Notes under the pieces: model-generated
What the model was told of the DNA's origin: nothing
What the model saw: only the letters and a program-made list of their open reading frames with translations
The model's database searches: none
Program-made: the position numbers and the translations under genes
In this document: one piece after another, positions 25,430-35,011 of the stretch
Numbering within the stretch: position 1 is the first letter of the stretch
How the letters are laid out: the number at the start of each line of letters is the position of its first letter
Assembly: GCF_036038375.1 (NCBI RefSeq)
Contig: NZ_CP107935.1
Span: 6,262,001 to 6,326,000, forward strand
Reading direction: 5' to 3'
DNA: 64,000 bases
Source of the DNA: Streptomyces sp. NBC_00414
GTDB lineage: Bacteria; Actinomycetota; Actinomycetes; Streptomycetales; Streptomycetaceae

Positions 25430-28360
25430 TCAGCGGATCGTGAACGTCGACAGTCGCATGCCGTCCCCCAGCACCAGGTACACGTCCTGGCGCCCCTTCG
25501 CGGCGGCCGACAGCCGGGCGCTCACCTCGGCGTACGAGTACACCGACCCCGTGCCGGACACCGTCGCCGTACCGACGGGCGTGCCGGATGGTGAGCCGAG
25601 CCGTACCTCCACCTTTCCGGCCGCCCCGGCGACCCGCGCACTGAACTGCGCCCCGCCGGAGCCCAGCCGGGAGTCGGCGAACTTCAGCCAGGCCCCGTCA
25701 CGCGAGGCCCCCACGGCGGTGCCCCGCGCCTTCGACTCGTCCACCAGGCGTACGCCCTCGTAGTCGTCGAAGTTCTCCGCCCGGGTGGTCCGGGAGAGGT
25801 CCCGGGCCGGAATCGTCTCGCCCGCCACCTTCAGCGAGGCACGGGAGCGGATGTCCTCGGAGGACGCGCCCACGAGCACGTCGTACGTGCCGCTCTCCAC
25901 CACCCACTTCGACCGGGTGACGTCCCAGTGCGCGAGGTCCTTCTCGCGCAGCCCCAGCTTCACCGTCCGCGTCTCGCCGGGCTTCAGGGAGACCCGTCGG
26001 AAGGCCTCCAGCTGCTTCAGTGGCTGCTTGTCGCGCGAGGCCCGCTGGTGGGTGTAGAGCTGCACGACCTCGTCCCCGGCGCGGCTCCCGGTGTTCGTCA
26101 CCGGGACCTCGTAACCGCCGTCGACGCGCTTCACCTTCCCGTAGCGGAAGGAGGAGTACGAGAGTCCGTAGCCGAACTCGTACAGCGGATCGCCCTTGAA
26201 GTACTGGTAGGTGCGGTCGTACTTGATGTTGTCGTACTCCAGGATGGACGGCAGGTCGGCCTCCGACCGGTACCAGGTCTGGGTGAGCCGTCCGGCCGGG
26301 TTGACGTCGCCGAAGAGGACGTCGGCGAGGGCGTTGCCGGTCTCCTGGCCCGCGTGGGTGGTCCACAGGAGTGCCGGGACCTTGTCCCGGAGAGCGCCGA
26401 GGGTGGTCGGGTAGCTGTTCTCGACGACCACGACGGTGTTCGGGTTGGCCTCGCGCACCGCCTCGACCAGGGCTTCCTGGGACGGGGCGAGGCTCATGTC
26501 CTCGCGGTCGTCGTTCTCGCGCCCGTTGATCGCGGGCATGGACCCGACCACCACGACCGCCGCGTCCTTGCCCTTCACGGCCGCCACGGCCTCCTCGGCG
26601 CCACCGCGGACGACGTCCTTGGCGTAGCGCGCGGCCTCGGACTTCGCGACCAGGCCGAGGGTGCCGTCGGGGCCCGCCGGGCCGAGGTAGACCGGGTTCG
26701 ACCACCAGGGCTCGCGGGTCTCGTAGCCCGCGTACCGCAGCAGGTACGTACCGTCGGCCTGCTCCTCCAGCGCGAACTGCTGCTGGACGAACCAACCGTT
26801 CGGCTGGACCTGGTCGTTGACGAAGTTCGACCAGTTGTAGCCGACGTACTTGCCGTTCGCGGCCGAGCGCAGGGTCACGATGCCGGTGCCCCAGTCGAAC
26901 ACGTCGAACTGCGCGGCCGTCCCGTCGCCGGCGCCCTCCTTCAGGGCCTCCCCGTCGGCGTCCGTCCCGGCCGTGACGTACGCGCCGCTCGCCGTGTTCC
27001 GCAGCGAGATCCGGTCCACGCCCTCGCTGCCGGTCACGGGGGCGCCGAGCCGCGCGGCGATGCCGTCCTTCGGGGTCACGGCGTAGGGGAGCGTGCCGGA
27101 GTACCAGTCGGTGTAGAGGGTGTCGGCGAGCGGGCCGACGACCGCCACGTTCTTCGCGGAGGCCTTGAGGGGCAGGGTGCCGCCCGAGTTCTTCAGCAGG
27201 ACCGCCGCGTCGGCCGCCGCCTTTCTCGCGAGTTTCTGGTGCGCGGGGCTGTTCACCACCGACTTGTCGATGGCCCCGTACTTCCCGCCGCCCGGGTCGA
27301 ACTCCCCGAGCCGGACCCGGACGTCGAGGATGTGCCCGGCCGCCGTGTCGACGTCGGACTCCTCCAACAGGCCGTCGGCCAGCGCCGACCTGACGGCCGT
27401 GGTCGTCGGTACGGAGTTCGTGTCGTCCGTCGTGAAGCTGTCGATGCCCGCCTTCAGCGTGGCCGCGTTCCCCTCGGCGAGGGTGTCGTAGTACTTCTGG
27501 CTGCCGGTGCCGATCAGGTTGTTGGGCGCGTAGGCGTCGGTGACGTTCAGCAGGTCCTGCGAGGTCCAGGTGCGTACGTCGTCGACGAGCGCCGGATTCA
27601 CCGTGGCGGGGCGGCCGTTGACGAGGTTGTAGGAGGCCATCACCCCCGTCGCCGCGTCCGCCTCGATGGCCGGCCGGAACGCCTGCTCCTCGTACTCCTT
27701 CAGCACTCGCGGGCGCAGGTCGGAGGAGGTGGTCGTGCGGTCGGCCTCGTTGTTGTTGCCGAGGAAGTGCTTGAGGGTGGGTGCCGTCTTGAGGTGCTCG
27801 GGATCCCCGCCGGTCAGACCGGTGCCGTACGCCGTGGCCATCGAGCTGGTGAGGTGCGGGTCCTCCGAGTAGCCCTCCTCGTTGCGGCCCCAGCGCGGGT
27901 CGCGGAGCGGATTGACCACGGGCGCCCAGAGGTTGAGGCCCCAGCCGGCCGGGCGCTCCTGCTGGAAGCCGCGCGCCTCGTCGCCGACCGCCGAGCCGAC
28001 CCGGCGGATCAGGGCGGGGTCCCAGGTCGACGCGAGCCCCACGGCCTGCGGGAAGACGGTCGCCTCGCCGAGCCAGGCCACCCCGTGCAGTGCCTCGGTG
28101 CCGGTCTTGAACGCCCCGATGCCCAGACGCGGGATCGCGGGCTGCCACTGGTGGAGCAGGGACACCTTCTCGTCGAGGGTGAGCCGGGAGAGGAGGTCGT
28201 CGACGCGGCGGTCGACGGAGAGGCGGGGGTCGCGGAAGGGGTGGGCGGGGTCGTCGGCCGCCGCCGTCCCCGTGGCGGTGGCGGTGGCGGTGGCGCCGAG
28301 GCCGCCGATCAGGGTGAGCGCCAGGACGAGCGCGGTTCTCGGTCTTCTCTTGCCTTTCAC
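25430..28360 (-). CDS. secreted family 3 glycoside hydrolase with CBM6-like tail
   Basis: A 976-residue exported enzyme. Signal peptide to about residue 36; GH3 N-domain at about 45-340 (KTGTEALHGVAW, WAPVVNPLRDPRWGRNEEGYSEDP, LKHFLGNNNE); putative nucleophile Asp in LLNVTDAYAPNN, where most family members have SDW. The GH3 C-domain starts near 380 and is interrupted by a beta-rich insert (RISLRNTASGAYVTA ... ANGKYVGYNW) like fascin/ricin-type repeats. A fibronectin-like domain and a CBM6-like module (AENFDDYEGVRLVDESKARGTAVG) close the protein. It is the last gene of the alpha-xylosidase operon, suggesting beta-xylosidase or beta-glucosidase work on plant oligosaccharides. The GTG start at 28360 has AAGGAG at 7 nt. 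Confidence 0.88.
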   Translation of the reverse strand: MKGKRRPRTALVLALTLIGGLGATATATATGTAAADDPAHPFRDPRLSVDRRVDDLLSRLTLDEKVSLLHQWQPAIPRLGIGAFKTGTEALHGVAWLGEATVFPQAVGLASTWDPALIRRVGSAVGDEARGFQQERPAGWGLNLWAPVVNPLRDPRWGRNEEGYSEDPHLTSSMATAYGTGLTGGDPEHLKTAPTLKHFLGNNNEADRTTTSSDLRPRVLKEYEEQAFRPAIEADAATGVMASYNLVNGRPATVNPALVDDVRTWTSQDLLNVTDAYAPNNLIGTGSQKYYDTLAEGNAATLKAGIDSFTTDDTNSVPTTTAVRSALADGLLEESDVDTAAGHILDVRVRLGEFDPGGGKYGAIDKSVVNSPAHQKLARKAAADAAVLLKNSGGTLPLKASAKNVAVVGPLADTLYTDWYSGTLPYAVTPKDGIAARLGAPVTGSEGVDRISLRNTASGAYVTAGTDADGEALKEGAGDGTAAQFDVFDWGTGIVTLRSAANGKYVGYNWSNFVNDQVQPNGWFVQQQFALEEQADGTYLLRYAGYETREPWWSNPVYLGPAGPDGTLGLVAKSEAARYAKDVVRGGAEEAVAAVKGKDAAVVVVGSMPAINGRENDDREDMSLAPSQEALVEAVREANPNTVVVVENSYPTTLGALRDKVPALLWTTHAGQETGNALADVLFGDVNPAGRLTQTWYRSEADLPSILEYDNIKYDRTYQYFKGDPLYEFGYGLSYSSFRYGKVKRVDGGYEVPVTNTGSRAGDEVVQLYTHQRASRDKQPLKQLEAFRRVSLKPGETRTVKLGLREKDLAHWDVTRSKWVVESGTYDVLVGASSEDIRSRASLKVAGETIPARDLSRTTRAENFDDYEGVRLVDESKARGTAVGASRDGAWLKFADSRLGSGGAQFSARVAGAAGKVEVRLGSPSGTPVGTATVSGTGSVYSYAEVSARLSAAAKGRQDVYLVLGDGMRLSTFTIR

Positions 28361-28399
28361 GTCACGGCTCCTTCGAATAGGGCCTTGCACGAATACAGG

Positions 28400-29404
28400 T
28401 CAAGGGCGTGGCCGCGTGCTCGCCCGTACCGTCAGCCGCGGCGGGAGCAGCGTGGCCTCCGGCACCGGTGTGCCGCCCAGCTTCCTCATCAGCAGTTCCA
28501 CCGATCCGGCGCCCACCTCGTCGGCCGGTATGGCGATCGAGGTGACGGGCACGCGGACGCGTGCGGCCAGTTCGTCCGGGCAGATCGCGGTGACCGACAG
28601 ATCGCCCGGGACCCGTAACCCGAGCGCTTCGAAGGCGTCGATCAGGGGTTCCAGGACCGGCTCGTTGTGCACCACGACCCCCGTCAGGGCGGGCCGTTCC
28701 CGCAGGAGCTGTTCGGCGACCTGCCGGGCCGCCGCGGGGTCCGCCTCGCACGGGTGCACCGAGGAGGCGATGCCGTTGCGGTGGGCGGCGGCGGTGAAGC
28801 CCTGGACGACCCGCTGGGCGAACCCGGTCTCGCGGACGTACACCTCGGGCGGTGAGCCCACCAGGCCGATCACCCGGTGGCCGAGCCCCGCCAGATGCTC
28901 GACGCACAATTCGCCCGCCGCCTTGAAGTCCAGGTCGATGCAGGTCAGCCCGGCGGGCTCGGCCGGGAACCCGATGAGTACCGACGGCCGGTCCAGGCCG
29001 CGCAGCAACGGCAGCCGCCCGTCGTGGAGCTGGACGTCCATCACGATCAGCGCGTCCACGAGGGCGGTGTCCGCGACCCGCCGCAGCCCTTCCTCACCCT
29101 CCTCCTGCGTGAGCAGCAGCACGTCGTGGTCGTGGCGGCGCGCGGCCGTCACCACGGACACCGCGAACCGCATCACCACCGGCACATGGATGCCGGCCCG
29201 CAGCGGCACCACGAGCGCCAGCACGTTCGACCGGCTGCTCGCGAGGGCGCGGGCGCCCGCGTGCGGCCGGTACCCCAGTTCGCGGATGCTCTCCTCGACG
29301 CGCTGCCGGGTCTCCTCGGAGATCGGCCGCTTGCCGCTCAGCGCGTACGAGACGGTGCTGGGGGAGACCCCGGCGTGCCGGGCCACATCGGTGATCTTCA
29401 CCAT
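28400..29404 (-). CDS. LacI-family transcriptional repressor
   Basis: A 334-residue regulator. The N-terminal helix-turn-helix ITDVARHAGVSPSTVSYALSG and hinge YRPHAGARALASSRSN are typical, followed by a periplasmic-binding-like sugar domain (about 60-330). It lies inside the operon, starting 2 bp after the alpha-xylosidase stop and ending before the GH3 gene, so it should be auto-controlled with the pathway. Two LacI-type palindromes at 35012-35055 upstream of the first operon gene are its likely operators. The inducer is presumably a xylose- or glucose-containing oligosaccharide. Confidence 0.92.
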   Translation of the reverse strand: MVKITDVARHAGVSPSTVSYALSGKRPISEETRQRVEESIRELGYRPHAGARALASSRSNVLALVVPLRAGIHVPVVMRFAVSVVTAARRHDHDVLLLTQEEGEEGLRRVADTALVDALIVMDVQLHDGRLPLLRGLDRPSVLIGFPAEPAGLTCIDLDFKAAGELCVEHLAGLGHRVIGLVGSPPEVYVRETGFAQRVVQGFTAAAHRNGIASSVHPCEADPAAARQVAEQLLRERPALTGVVVHNEPVLEPLIDAFEALGLRVPGDLSVTAICPDELAARVRVPVTSIAIPADEVGAGSVELLMRKLGGTPVPEATLLPPRLTVRASTRPRP

Positions 29405-29406
29405 GC

Positions 29407-31722
29407 TCAGCCCCGCTCCCGGTCCGGACCGTTCTCGGAGGCTGGCTCCAGCTCCGGCGTCGGGTCCAGCTCCAGGGACAGGAACCCGGTTCCGGCCGCC
29501 GCCCGCGCGGTCCGGTCGCCCGCCGCGAGGGCCCAGGGTGCCTTCGGGTCACTCGACGACGCCCGCAGCGTGTCCCCCTCCCGTACGACGGTGAAGGCCA
29601 CCCCGTCCACGACCGCCGTGACCTGCGCGCCGCGCACCAGCCCGTACGCGTGCAGGGTGACGCCGTCCGCGTACGGATAGTCGGGGCGGTCCTCGACGGC
29701 GCCCACCGGGATCACCGCGCCGGGCCGGACGAGGAGCGGCACGCTGGAGAAGCCGTGCTTCTCACGCACCCAGCGGGGCCCGGTCACCGTCCGCCCGGTC
29801 AGGAAGTGCGTCCAGGTGCCCTCGGGCACGTAGTACGACACGGCCCCGTCGTCGGCGAACACCGGCGCGACCAGCAGGTCGGGGCCGAGCATGTACTGCC
29901 TCTCCAGATGCGCGCACCCGGGATCGTCCGGGAACTCCAGGACCATCGCGCGCATCATCGGCACCCCTTCCGCGTGCGCGGTGCGGGCGGCCTCGTACAG
30001 GTAGGGCATGAGGCGCAGTTTCAGGCGGGTGAACAGGCGCAGGACGTCCACGGACTCCTCGTCGAAGAGCCACGGCACGCGGTAGGAGGAGCTGCCGTGC
30101 AGGCGGCTGTGCGAGGAGAGGAGTCCGAAGGCGAGCCAGCGTTTGAAGAGGGCGGGCGTCGGGGTGCCCTCGAAGCCGCCGATGTCGTGGCTCCAGTAGC
30201 CGAACCCGGAGAGCCCGAGGGAGAGTCCGCCGCGCAGAGACTCGGCCATCGACTCGTACGTGGCCTCGCAGTCGCCGCCCCAGTGCACGGGGAACTTCTG
30301 GCTACCGGCCGTCGCCGAGCGTGCGAAGACGACCGCCTCGGCCTCCCCGCGGTGCTTGCGCAGCACGTCGAAGACGGTCCGGTTGTAGAGGTACGTGTAG
30401 TAGTTGTGCATCCGCTCGGGGTCGCCGCCGTCCGCGTACGCCACATCGAGGGGGACCCGCTCCCCGAAGTCCGTCTTGAAGCAGTCGACGCCCTGCGCGA
30501 GCAGCGCCTCCAGCTTCGACGCGTACCAGTCGCGGGCGGCCGGTGAGGTGAAGTCGACGAGCGCCATGCCCGGCTGCCACAGGTCCCACTGCCAGACACT
30601 GCCGTCCGGCCGCTTCAGCAGATGCCCGAGCGCCTTGCCCTCCGCGAACAGCGGCGAGCGCTGCGCGATGTACGGGTTGATCCAGACGCTGATGTGCAGC
30701 CCGCGCTCCTTGAGGCGGGCCAGCATCCCCTCCGGGTCGGGGAAGACCCGGGGATCCCACTCGAAGTCGCACCAGTTGAACTCGCGCATCCAGAAACAGT
30801 CGAAGTGGAAGACGGAGAGCGGGAGTTCGCGCTCCCGCATGCCGTCGATGAAGGAGCTGACGGTCGCCTCGTCGTACGACGTGGTGAAGGACGTCGACAG
30901 CCACAGCCCGAACGACCAGGCGGGCGGCAGCGCCGGACGGCCGGTGAGGGCCGTGTACTTGCGGATGATGTCCTTCGGGGTCGGCCCGTAGATCACGTAG
31001 TACGTCAGCTGCTGGGTCTCGGCGCTGAACTGGACCCGCGACACCGCCTCCGAGCCGACCTCGAACGACACCCGCCCCGGATGGTCGACGAAGACGCCGT
31101 ACCCCGCGTCCGTCAGATAGAACGGCACGTTCTTGTACGCCTGTTCGGTGGCCGTGCCCCCGTCGGCGTTCCACATGTCGACGACCTGGCCGTTCTTCAC
31201 CAGCGGCCCGAAGCGCTCGCCGAGCCCGAAGACGTGCGTGCCGACACCGAGGTTGAGCTGCTCGCGCAGGTAGTGGCCGCCGCTGCCCGCGTCGCGCATG
31301 ATGCCCATGCCCTTGGGGCCGCTGCCGGTGAGGGTGCGGCCGTCGGCGAGGAAGTCCACGTGCCAGGGTCCTGTGCGGCTCACGCGGACGGACAGGGCGC
31401 CCGCGGTGAGGGTCGCGGAGTCGTCGTCGTACTCGGCGTGGGCCTGGAACTCGTCGCTGCCGAGCTTGTTGAGTTCGAACTGCGGTCCCCGGGGCTCCTC
31501 GCCCTCGAAGTGGGTGAACGTGACGCCGATGACGTCGGGCATCGGGGCGTGCGCGCCGATGGTCACGACCGGTCCCTTCAGCAGATCGCCGCGGTGGCGG
31601 ATGGGCTGGGTCGGCGCGTGGATCTCCAGGGCCCCGGATCCGGCGCTCACGTCGAGGACCTCGACCGGATGGGCGGCCGTCACGCCCTCGCGCAGCAGCC
31701 AGTAGCCGTCGGTGAACTTCAC
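29407..31722 (-). CDS. yicI: alpha-xylosidase, GH31 (YicI-type)
   Basis: This 771-residue cytoplasmic enzyme removes alpha-linked xylose from oligosaccharides such as isoprimeverose. It follows E. coli YicI (772 residues) almost throughout: MREFNWCDFEWDPRVFPDPE, LLKRPDGSVWQWDLWQPG, the nucleophile segment VDCFKTDFGERVP and the acid/base region FARSATAGSQKFPVHWGGD. The start is a GTG at 31722 (VKFTDGYWLLREG, cf. YicI MKISDGNWL) preceded by AAGGGG; an open frame upstream runs into the permease and is not used. It sits after two sugar permeases and before the LacI regulator, consistent with intracellular hydrolysis of the imported sugar. Confidence 0.94.
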   Translation of the reverse strand: MKFTDGYWLLREGVTAAHPVEVLDVSAGSGALEIHAPTQPIRHRGDLLKGPVVTIGAHAPMPDVIGVTFTHFEGEEPRGPQFELNKLGSDEFQAHAEYDDDSATLTAGALSVRVSRTGPWHVDFLADGRTLTGSGPKGMGIMRDAGSGGHYLREQLNLGVGTHVFGLGERFGPLVKNGQVVDMWNADGGTATEQAYKNVPFYLTDAGYGVFVDHPGRVSFEVGSEAVSRVQFSAETQQLTYYVIYGPTPKDIIRKYTALTGRPALPPAWSFGLWLSTSFTTSYDEATVSSFIDGMRERELPLSVFHFDCFWMREFNWCDFEWDPRVFPDPEGMLARLKERGLHISVWINPYIAQRSPLFAEGKALGHLLKRPDGSVWQWDLWQPGMALVDFTSPAARDWYASKLEALLAQGVDCFKTDFGERVPLDVAYADGGDPERMHNYYTYLYNRTVFDVLRKHRGEAEAVVFARSATAGSQKFPVHWGGDCEATYESMAESLRGGLSLGLSGFGYWSHDIGGFEGTPTPALFKRWLAFGLLSSHSRLHGSSSYRVPWLFDEESVDVLRLFTRLKLRLMPYLYEAARTAHAEGVPMMRAMVLEFPDDPGCAHLERQYMLGPDLLVAPVFADDGAVSYYVPEGTWTHFLTGRTVTGPRWVREKHGFSSVPLLVRPGAVIPVGAVEDRPDYPYADGVTLHAYGLVRGAQVTAVVDGVAFTVVREGDTLRASSSDPKAPWALAAGDRTARAAAGTGFLSLELDPTPELEPASENGPDRERG

Positions 31723-31772
31723 GCGCACACCCCTTGTATGACGGTGGAGGGTTGAGGGTTGAGGGTCGCCGG

Positions 31773-32594
31773 TCATTTGACGGCACCCACGGCGATGCCG
31801 CGGGTGAGCGTCCGCTGGAAGACGAGGAAGAAGACGATGGCGGGCAGGACGCCCAGGAGCGCGGCCGCGTTCGTCATCGTGGCGTCCATCAGGCGCTGGC
31901 CCTGGAGGACGCCGAGCGCCACCGACACGGTCTGGTTGTCGTTGGAGATCAGCATCACGAGCGGGAGCAGGAACTCGTTCCAGGTCCAGATGAAGAAGAA
32001 GACCAGCAGCACGCCGATGGTGGGCCGGCTGACGGGCACCACGATCCGCCACAGCACCTGCCACTTGTTCGCGCCGTCGATCCGGGCGGCCTCGATGATC
32101 TCGCGCGGGAACTGGGTGAGGACCGCGGAGAGCAGATACGTGCCGAAGGCGGCCTGGATCACGGTGAAGACGATGATCACGCTCAGCCGGGTGTCGTACA
32201 GGCCGGCTTCCTTGCTCAGGTAGTAGACCGGGTAGACCAGCGCCTCCTGCGGCAGCATGTTCGCCAGCACGAAGAAGGCGAGCACCCAGGTGCGGCCCTT
32301 GACCCGCCCGATGCCGATCGCGTACGCGTTGAGGACGGACAGGACGACCGCGCCGAGGGCGACCGACCCGCTGATCAGCACCGAGTTGACGAGCTTCTGC
32401 CCGAAGTCGACGCGCTCCCAGAAGTCCTTCAGCCCGTCGAGGTAGACGCCCTCGGGAAGGCTCAGCGGGCCGTTCGCCGCGTACTCGGCGGGCGACTTCA
32501 CCGCGTTGACCGTGACGATCAGGAAGGGCAGGACCATGAACAGGGCGCCGATGACCAGGGCGAGGAGGACGGGGTAACGGCGGAGGGCGGTCAT
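31773..32594 (-). CDS. carbohydrate ABC transporter permease (MalG-like)
   Basis: A 273-residue permease with about six helices; EAA loop EIIEAARIDGANKWQVLWRI at about 185-204; C-terminus RTLTRGIAVGAVK as in MalG-type permeases. The ATG at 32594 has GGGAG seven bases upstream. It is separated from the preceding permease by 49 bp and from the alpha-xylosidase by 50 bp. With the permease and binding protein upstream it makes the importer for the xylosidase substrate. No ATPase gene is present in the operon. Confidence 0.93.
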   Translation of the reverse strand: MTALRRYPVLLALVIGALFMVLPFLIVTVNAVKSPAEYAANGPLSLPEGVYLDGLKDFWERVDFGQKLVNSVLISGSVALGAVVLSVLNAYAIGIGRVKGRTWVLAFFVLANMLPQEALVYPVYYLSKEAGLYDTRLSVIIVFTVIQAAFGTYLLSAVLTQFPREIIEAARIDGANKWQVLWRIVVPVSRPTIGVLLVFFFIWTWNEFLLPLVMLISNDNQTVSVALGVLQGQRLMDATMTNAAALLGVLPAIVFFLVFQRTLTRGIAVGAVK

Positions 32595-32643
32595 CGGGCG
32601 GCTCCCTGCCGGGGATTCGTGGGGGCGGTTCCCCGCTCGGCGC

Positions 32644-33660
32644 TCATCGCACGACTCCCTGTTCGGCGTCCTCGGCACGGGTCTGGAGCTTCAGGCCGAC
32701 CACGGCGAGCACCAGGACGATCACGGTCAGCACGGTCGAGATCGCGGCGCCGTACCCGACCTGTGTCTTCTCGAAGAACGTGGTGAACGAGAAGTACGAC
32801 GGCACGTCCGTCGCCCCGCCGGGCCCGCCCTTGGTGAGCACGTACACCGCGCCGAACACCTTGAGCGCGGCGATCGTGCACCAGAGCAGCACGACGTAGA
32901 TCTCGGGCCTGATCTGCGGCAGCGTGACGTGCCAGAACCGCCGCCACCAGCCGGCGCCGTCCAGCTCGGCGGCCTCGTACAACTGCGGGTCGACGCGTTG
33001 CAGGCCCGCCATGAAGATGACGAGCGGGAAGCCGAGCTGCACCCAGACCATCACGCCCATGACGCTGTAGAGCGCGAGGTCGGGATCGCCGAGCCAGTCC
33101 TGCTGGAGACCCCCGAGGCCGACCGCCTTCAGCAGTTCGTTCAGCGAGCCGTTCTCCGGGGCGAGGATCCAGCTCCACACGATGCCGGCGACCGCGATGG
33201 GCAGCACCTGCGGCAGATAGAAACAGGCCCGCAGCACGGCGGCCGTCCTGCCGCCGAAGTGCTTGCCGACGTAGTCGAAGAGGGCGGCGGCCAGGACGAG
33301 CCCGAGGGCGGTCGGTACGACCGCCATCGCGACGACCATGAAGAGGCTGTGCCGGAACGACGCCCAGAACTCCGCGTCGTCCATCAGCTCCCGGTAGTTG
33401 GCGAGCCCGGTCCACTTCGGGCTGCCGACGCCCTGCCACTCGGTGAAGCTCACGCCCGTGTTCATCAGGAAGGGCACGACGACGATCACGAAGAAGGCGA
33501 GGGCTCCGGGGAGCAGGAACAGGGCGTACGAGTCGCGGGGGCGGCGGGGGCTCCTGGAGTGGTGACGCGCTTCGACGACGCCACCGCTCCCGCCGCCCTT
33601 CCGGCCCTTGTCACCCCTGCCCCCGCTGCCCCGGCCGCCCTGTTCGACGGTGACCGTCAT
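32644..33660 (-). CDS. carbohydrate ABC transporter permease (MalF-like)
   Basis: A 338-residue permease. An unusual Gly/Arg-rich cytoplasmic N-terminus (about 1-42) precedes the first helix (YALFLLPGALAFFVIVVVPF). The EAA-type loop appears as QLYEAAELDGAGWWRRFWHV. The ATG overlaps the TGA of the binding-protein gene by 4 bp, so translation is coupled. Second gene of the LacI-controlled oligosaccharide operon. Confidence 0.93.
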   Translation of the reverse strand: MTVTVEQGGRGSGGRGDKGRKGGGSGGVVEARHHSRSPRRPRDSYALFLLPGALAFFVIVVVPFLMNTGVSFTEWQGVGSPKWTGLANYRELMDDAEFWASFRHSLFMVVAMAVVPTALGLVLAAALFDYVGKHFGGRTAAVLRACFYLPQVLPIAVAGIVWSWILAPENGSLNELLKAVGLGGLQQDWLGDPDLALYSVMGVMVWVQLGFPLVIFMAGLQRVDPQLYEAAELDGAGWWRRFWHVTLPQIRPEIYVVLLWCTIAALKVFGAVYVLTKGGPGGATDVPSYFSFTTFFEKTQVGYGAAISTVLTVIVLVLAVVGLKLQTRAEDAEQGVVR

Positions 33661-34952
33661 CGGTCCTGTACGCCCTTGTCGTACGCCGCCTTCACCGCGT
33701 CCAGGTAGGCGTCGGGCTTCGCGCTCCCCGTGATCAGCTTCTGGGTCTCGGAGACGAGGACGTCGTAGAAGCCGGGAGCCGGCCAGTCGGGATAGAACGC
33801 CAGACCGTCCCGCTCGGAGAGGGTGTTGAAGTTGGCGATGAGCCCCTTGGCCCGAGGATCCGTGATGGCGGCGGGATCGGCGGCCACCGGGACGCCGCCC
33901 TTGTTGCCGAGCATGTTCTGGATCTTCTTCGACATGGTGATGTCGATGAAGTCGTAGGCCAGTTCCTTGTTCTTGGCGCCCTTGGGGACCACCCACAGGT
34001 TGCCGCCCGAGCCGAGGGTCATGTTCGAGTCCGGCCACAGGAAGGTGCCCCAGTCGAACTTGTTCTCCGCGGCGAACCGGCCGTACCACCAGCTGCCGGA
34101 GAACAGGATCGGGCTCTTGCCCTGCATGAACGAGAGCCCGGCGTCCTCGGCCTTCGTACTGGTCGACTTCTTACTGATGTAGCCCTTCTTCACCCAGTCC
34201 GCGAAGGTCTCGGCGCCGTACGTCCAGGCGGCGTCGTGGAAGTCCGGCTCGCCCTTGTAGAGCTCGTACGAGTCCACCCAGGCGCGGTCGGCCTTCGACA
34301 GCGCCAGTTGGTACAGGTACTGCTGGGCCACGTACTCGGCGCCCGCGTTGGCGAGCGGGGTGACGCCCTTGTCGACGAACGTGTCCATGGCGGCGGTCAG
34401 TTCGTCGAACGTCTTCGGCTCGGCGATGTCGTACTTCTTGAAGAGGTCCTTGTTGTAGAACACCATCGTGTACTCGGCGTAGTTGGGGATCCCGAACCAC
34501 TTGCCGGAACCCATCACGCCCTTGGCGTCGTACTGGCTGGTGGTCCGCACACCGGCGCTGAGCTTCTTGTCCCAGCCGTGCTTCGTGACCTCCGTCGACA
34601 GGTCGGTGAGCAGGCCCTGCTGGGAGAGGTGGCCGGCCGTCGCGTTGCCCTTGTTGTACTCCATGAGGTCGGGCGCGTCATTGGAGTTGAGGACCATCGG
34701 GGCGGTCTTCTGGATCTGCTCGAAGCCCTTCTCCTCGAACTTCACCTTGACGCCCGGGTGGGTCTTCTCGAACTCCTTGATGGCCGCGTTCCAGGCCACC
34801 GCCATCGCGCTGTCGGGGCTTTCGTAGTGCCACAGCTTCAGCGTCTTCCCGTCGGAGGACCCGCTGTCCGAGTCACCGCAGGAGGCCAGCAGCAGGGTGG
34901 TGCTCACCACCGCGGCTGCCGCCGCCATCACTCGCCTTCGTGCCGTCAACAT
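33657..34952 (-). CDS. sugar-binding lipoprotein of the alpha-xylosidase operon
   Basis: A 431-residue solute-binding protein. Signal peptide with lipobox LASC (STTLLLASCGDSDSGSS). The mature part shows the family pattern (KLWHYESPDSAMAVAWNAAIKEFEKTHPGVKV; DLMEYNKGNATAG; MVFYNKDLFKKYDI; GSWWYGRF). Aromatic residues such as the WWYGR cluster suit sugar stacking. The ATG at 34952 has GGAGG at 7 nt. First gene of the operon and directly downstream of two LacI operators. The ligand is probably the same xylosylated oligosaccharide cut by the GH31 enzyme (inferred from context). Confidence 0.93.
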   Translation of the reverse strand: MLTARRRVMAAAAAVVSTTLLLASCGDSDSGSSDGKTLKLWHYESPDSAMAVAWNAAIKEFEKTHPGVKVKFEEKGFEQIQKTAPMVLNSNDAPDLMEYNKGNATAGHLSQQGLLTDLSTEVTKHGWDKKLSAGVRTTSQYDAKGVMGSGKWFGIPNYAEYTMVFYNKDLFKKYDIAEPKTFDELTAAMDTFVDKGVTPLANAGAEYVAQQYLYQLALSKADRAWVDSYELYKGEPDFHDAAWTYGAETFADWVKKGYISKKSTSTKAEDAGLSFMQGKSPILFSGSWWYGRFAAENKFDWGTFLWPDSNMTLGSGGNLWVVPKGAKNKELAYDFIDITMSKKIQNMLGNKGGVPVAADPAAITDPRAKGLIANFNTLSERDGLAFYPDWPAPGFYDVLVSETQKLITGSAKPDAYLDAVKAAYDKGVQDR

Positions 34953-35011
34953 CCTGTGCCTCCAGGGGAGCCGGATGGGTATCGGACCTCGCGCATCACT
35001 CACGCGGCGCG

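Noticed and set aside
25928..28618. 896-codon + strand frame opposite the GH3 gene
   Set aside because: Antisense shadow with no recognisable fold; the minus-strand GH3 motifs are unambiguous.
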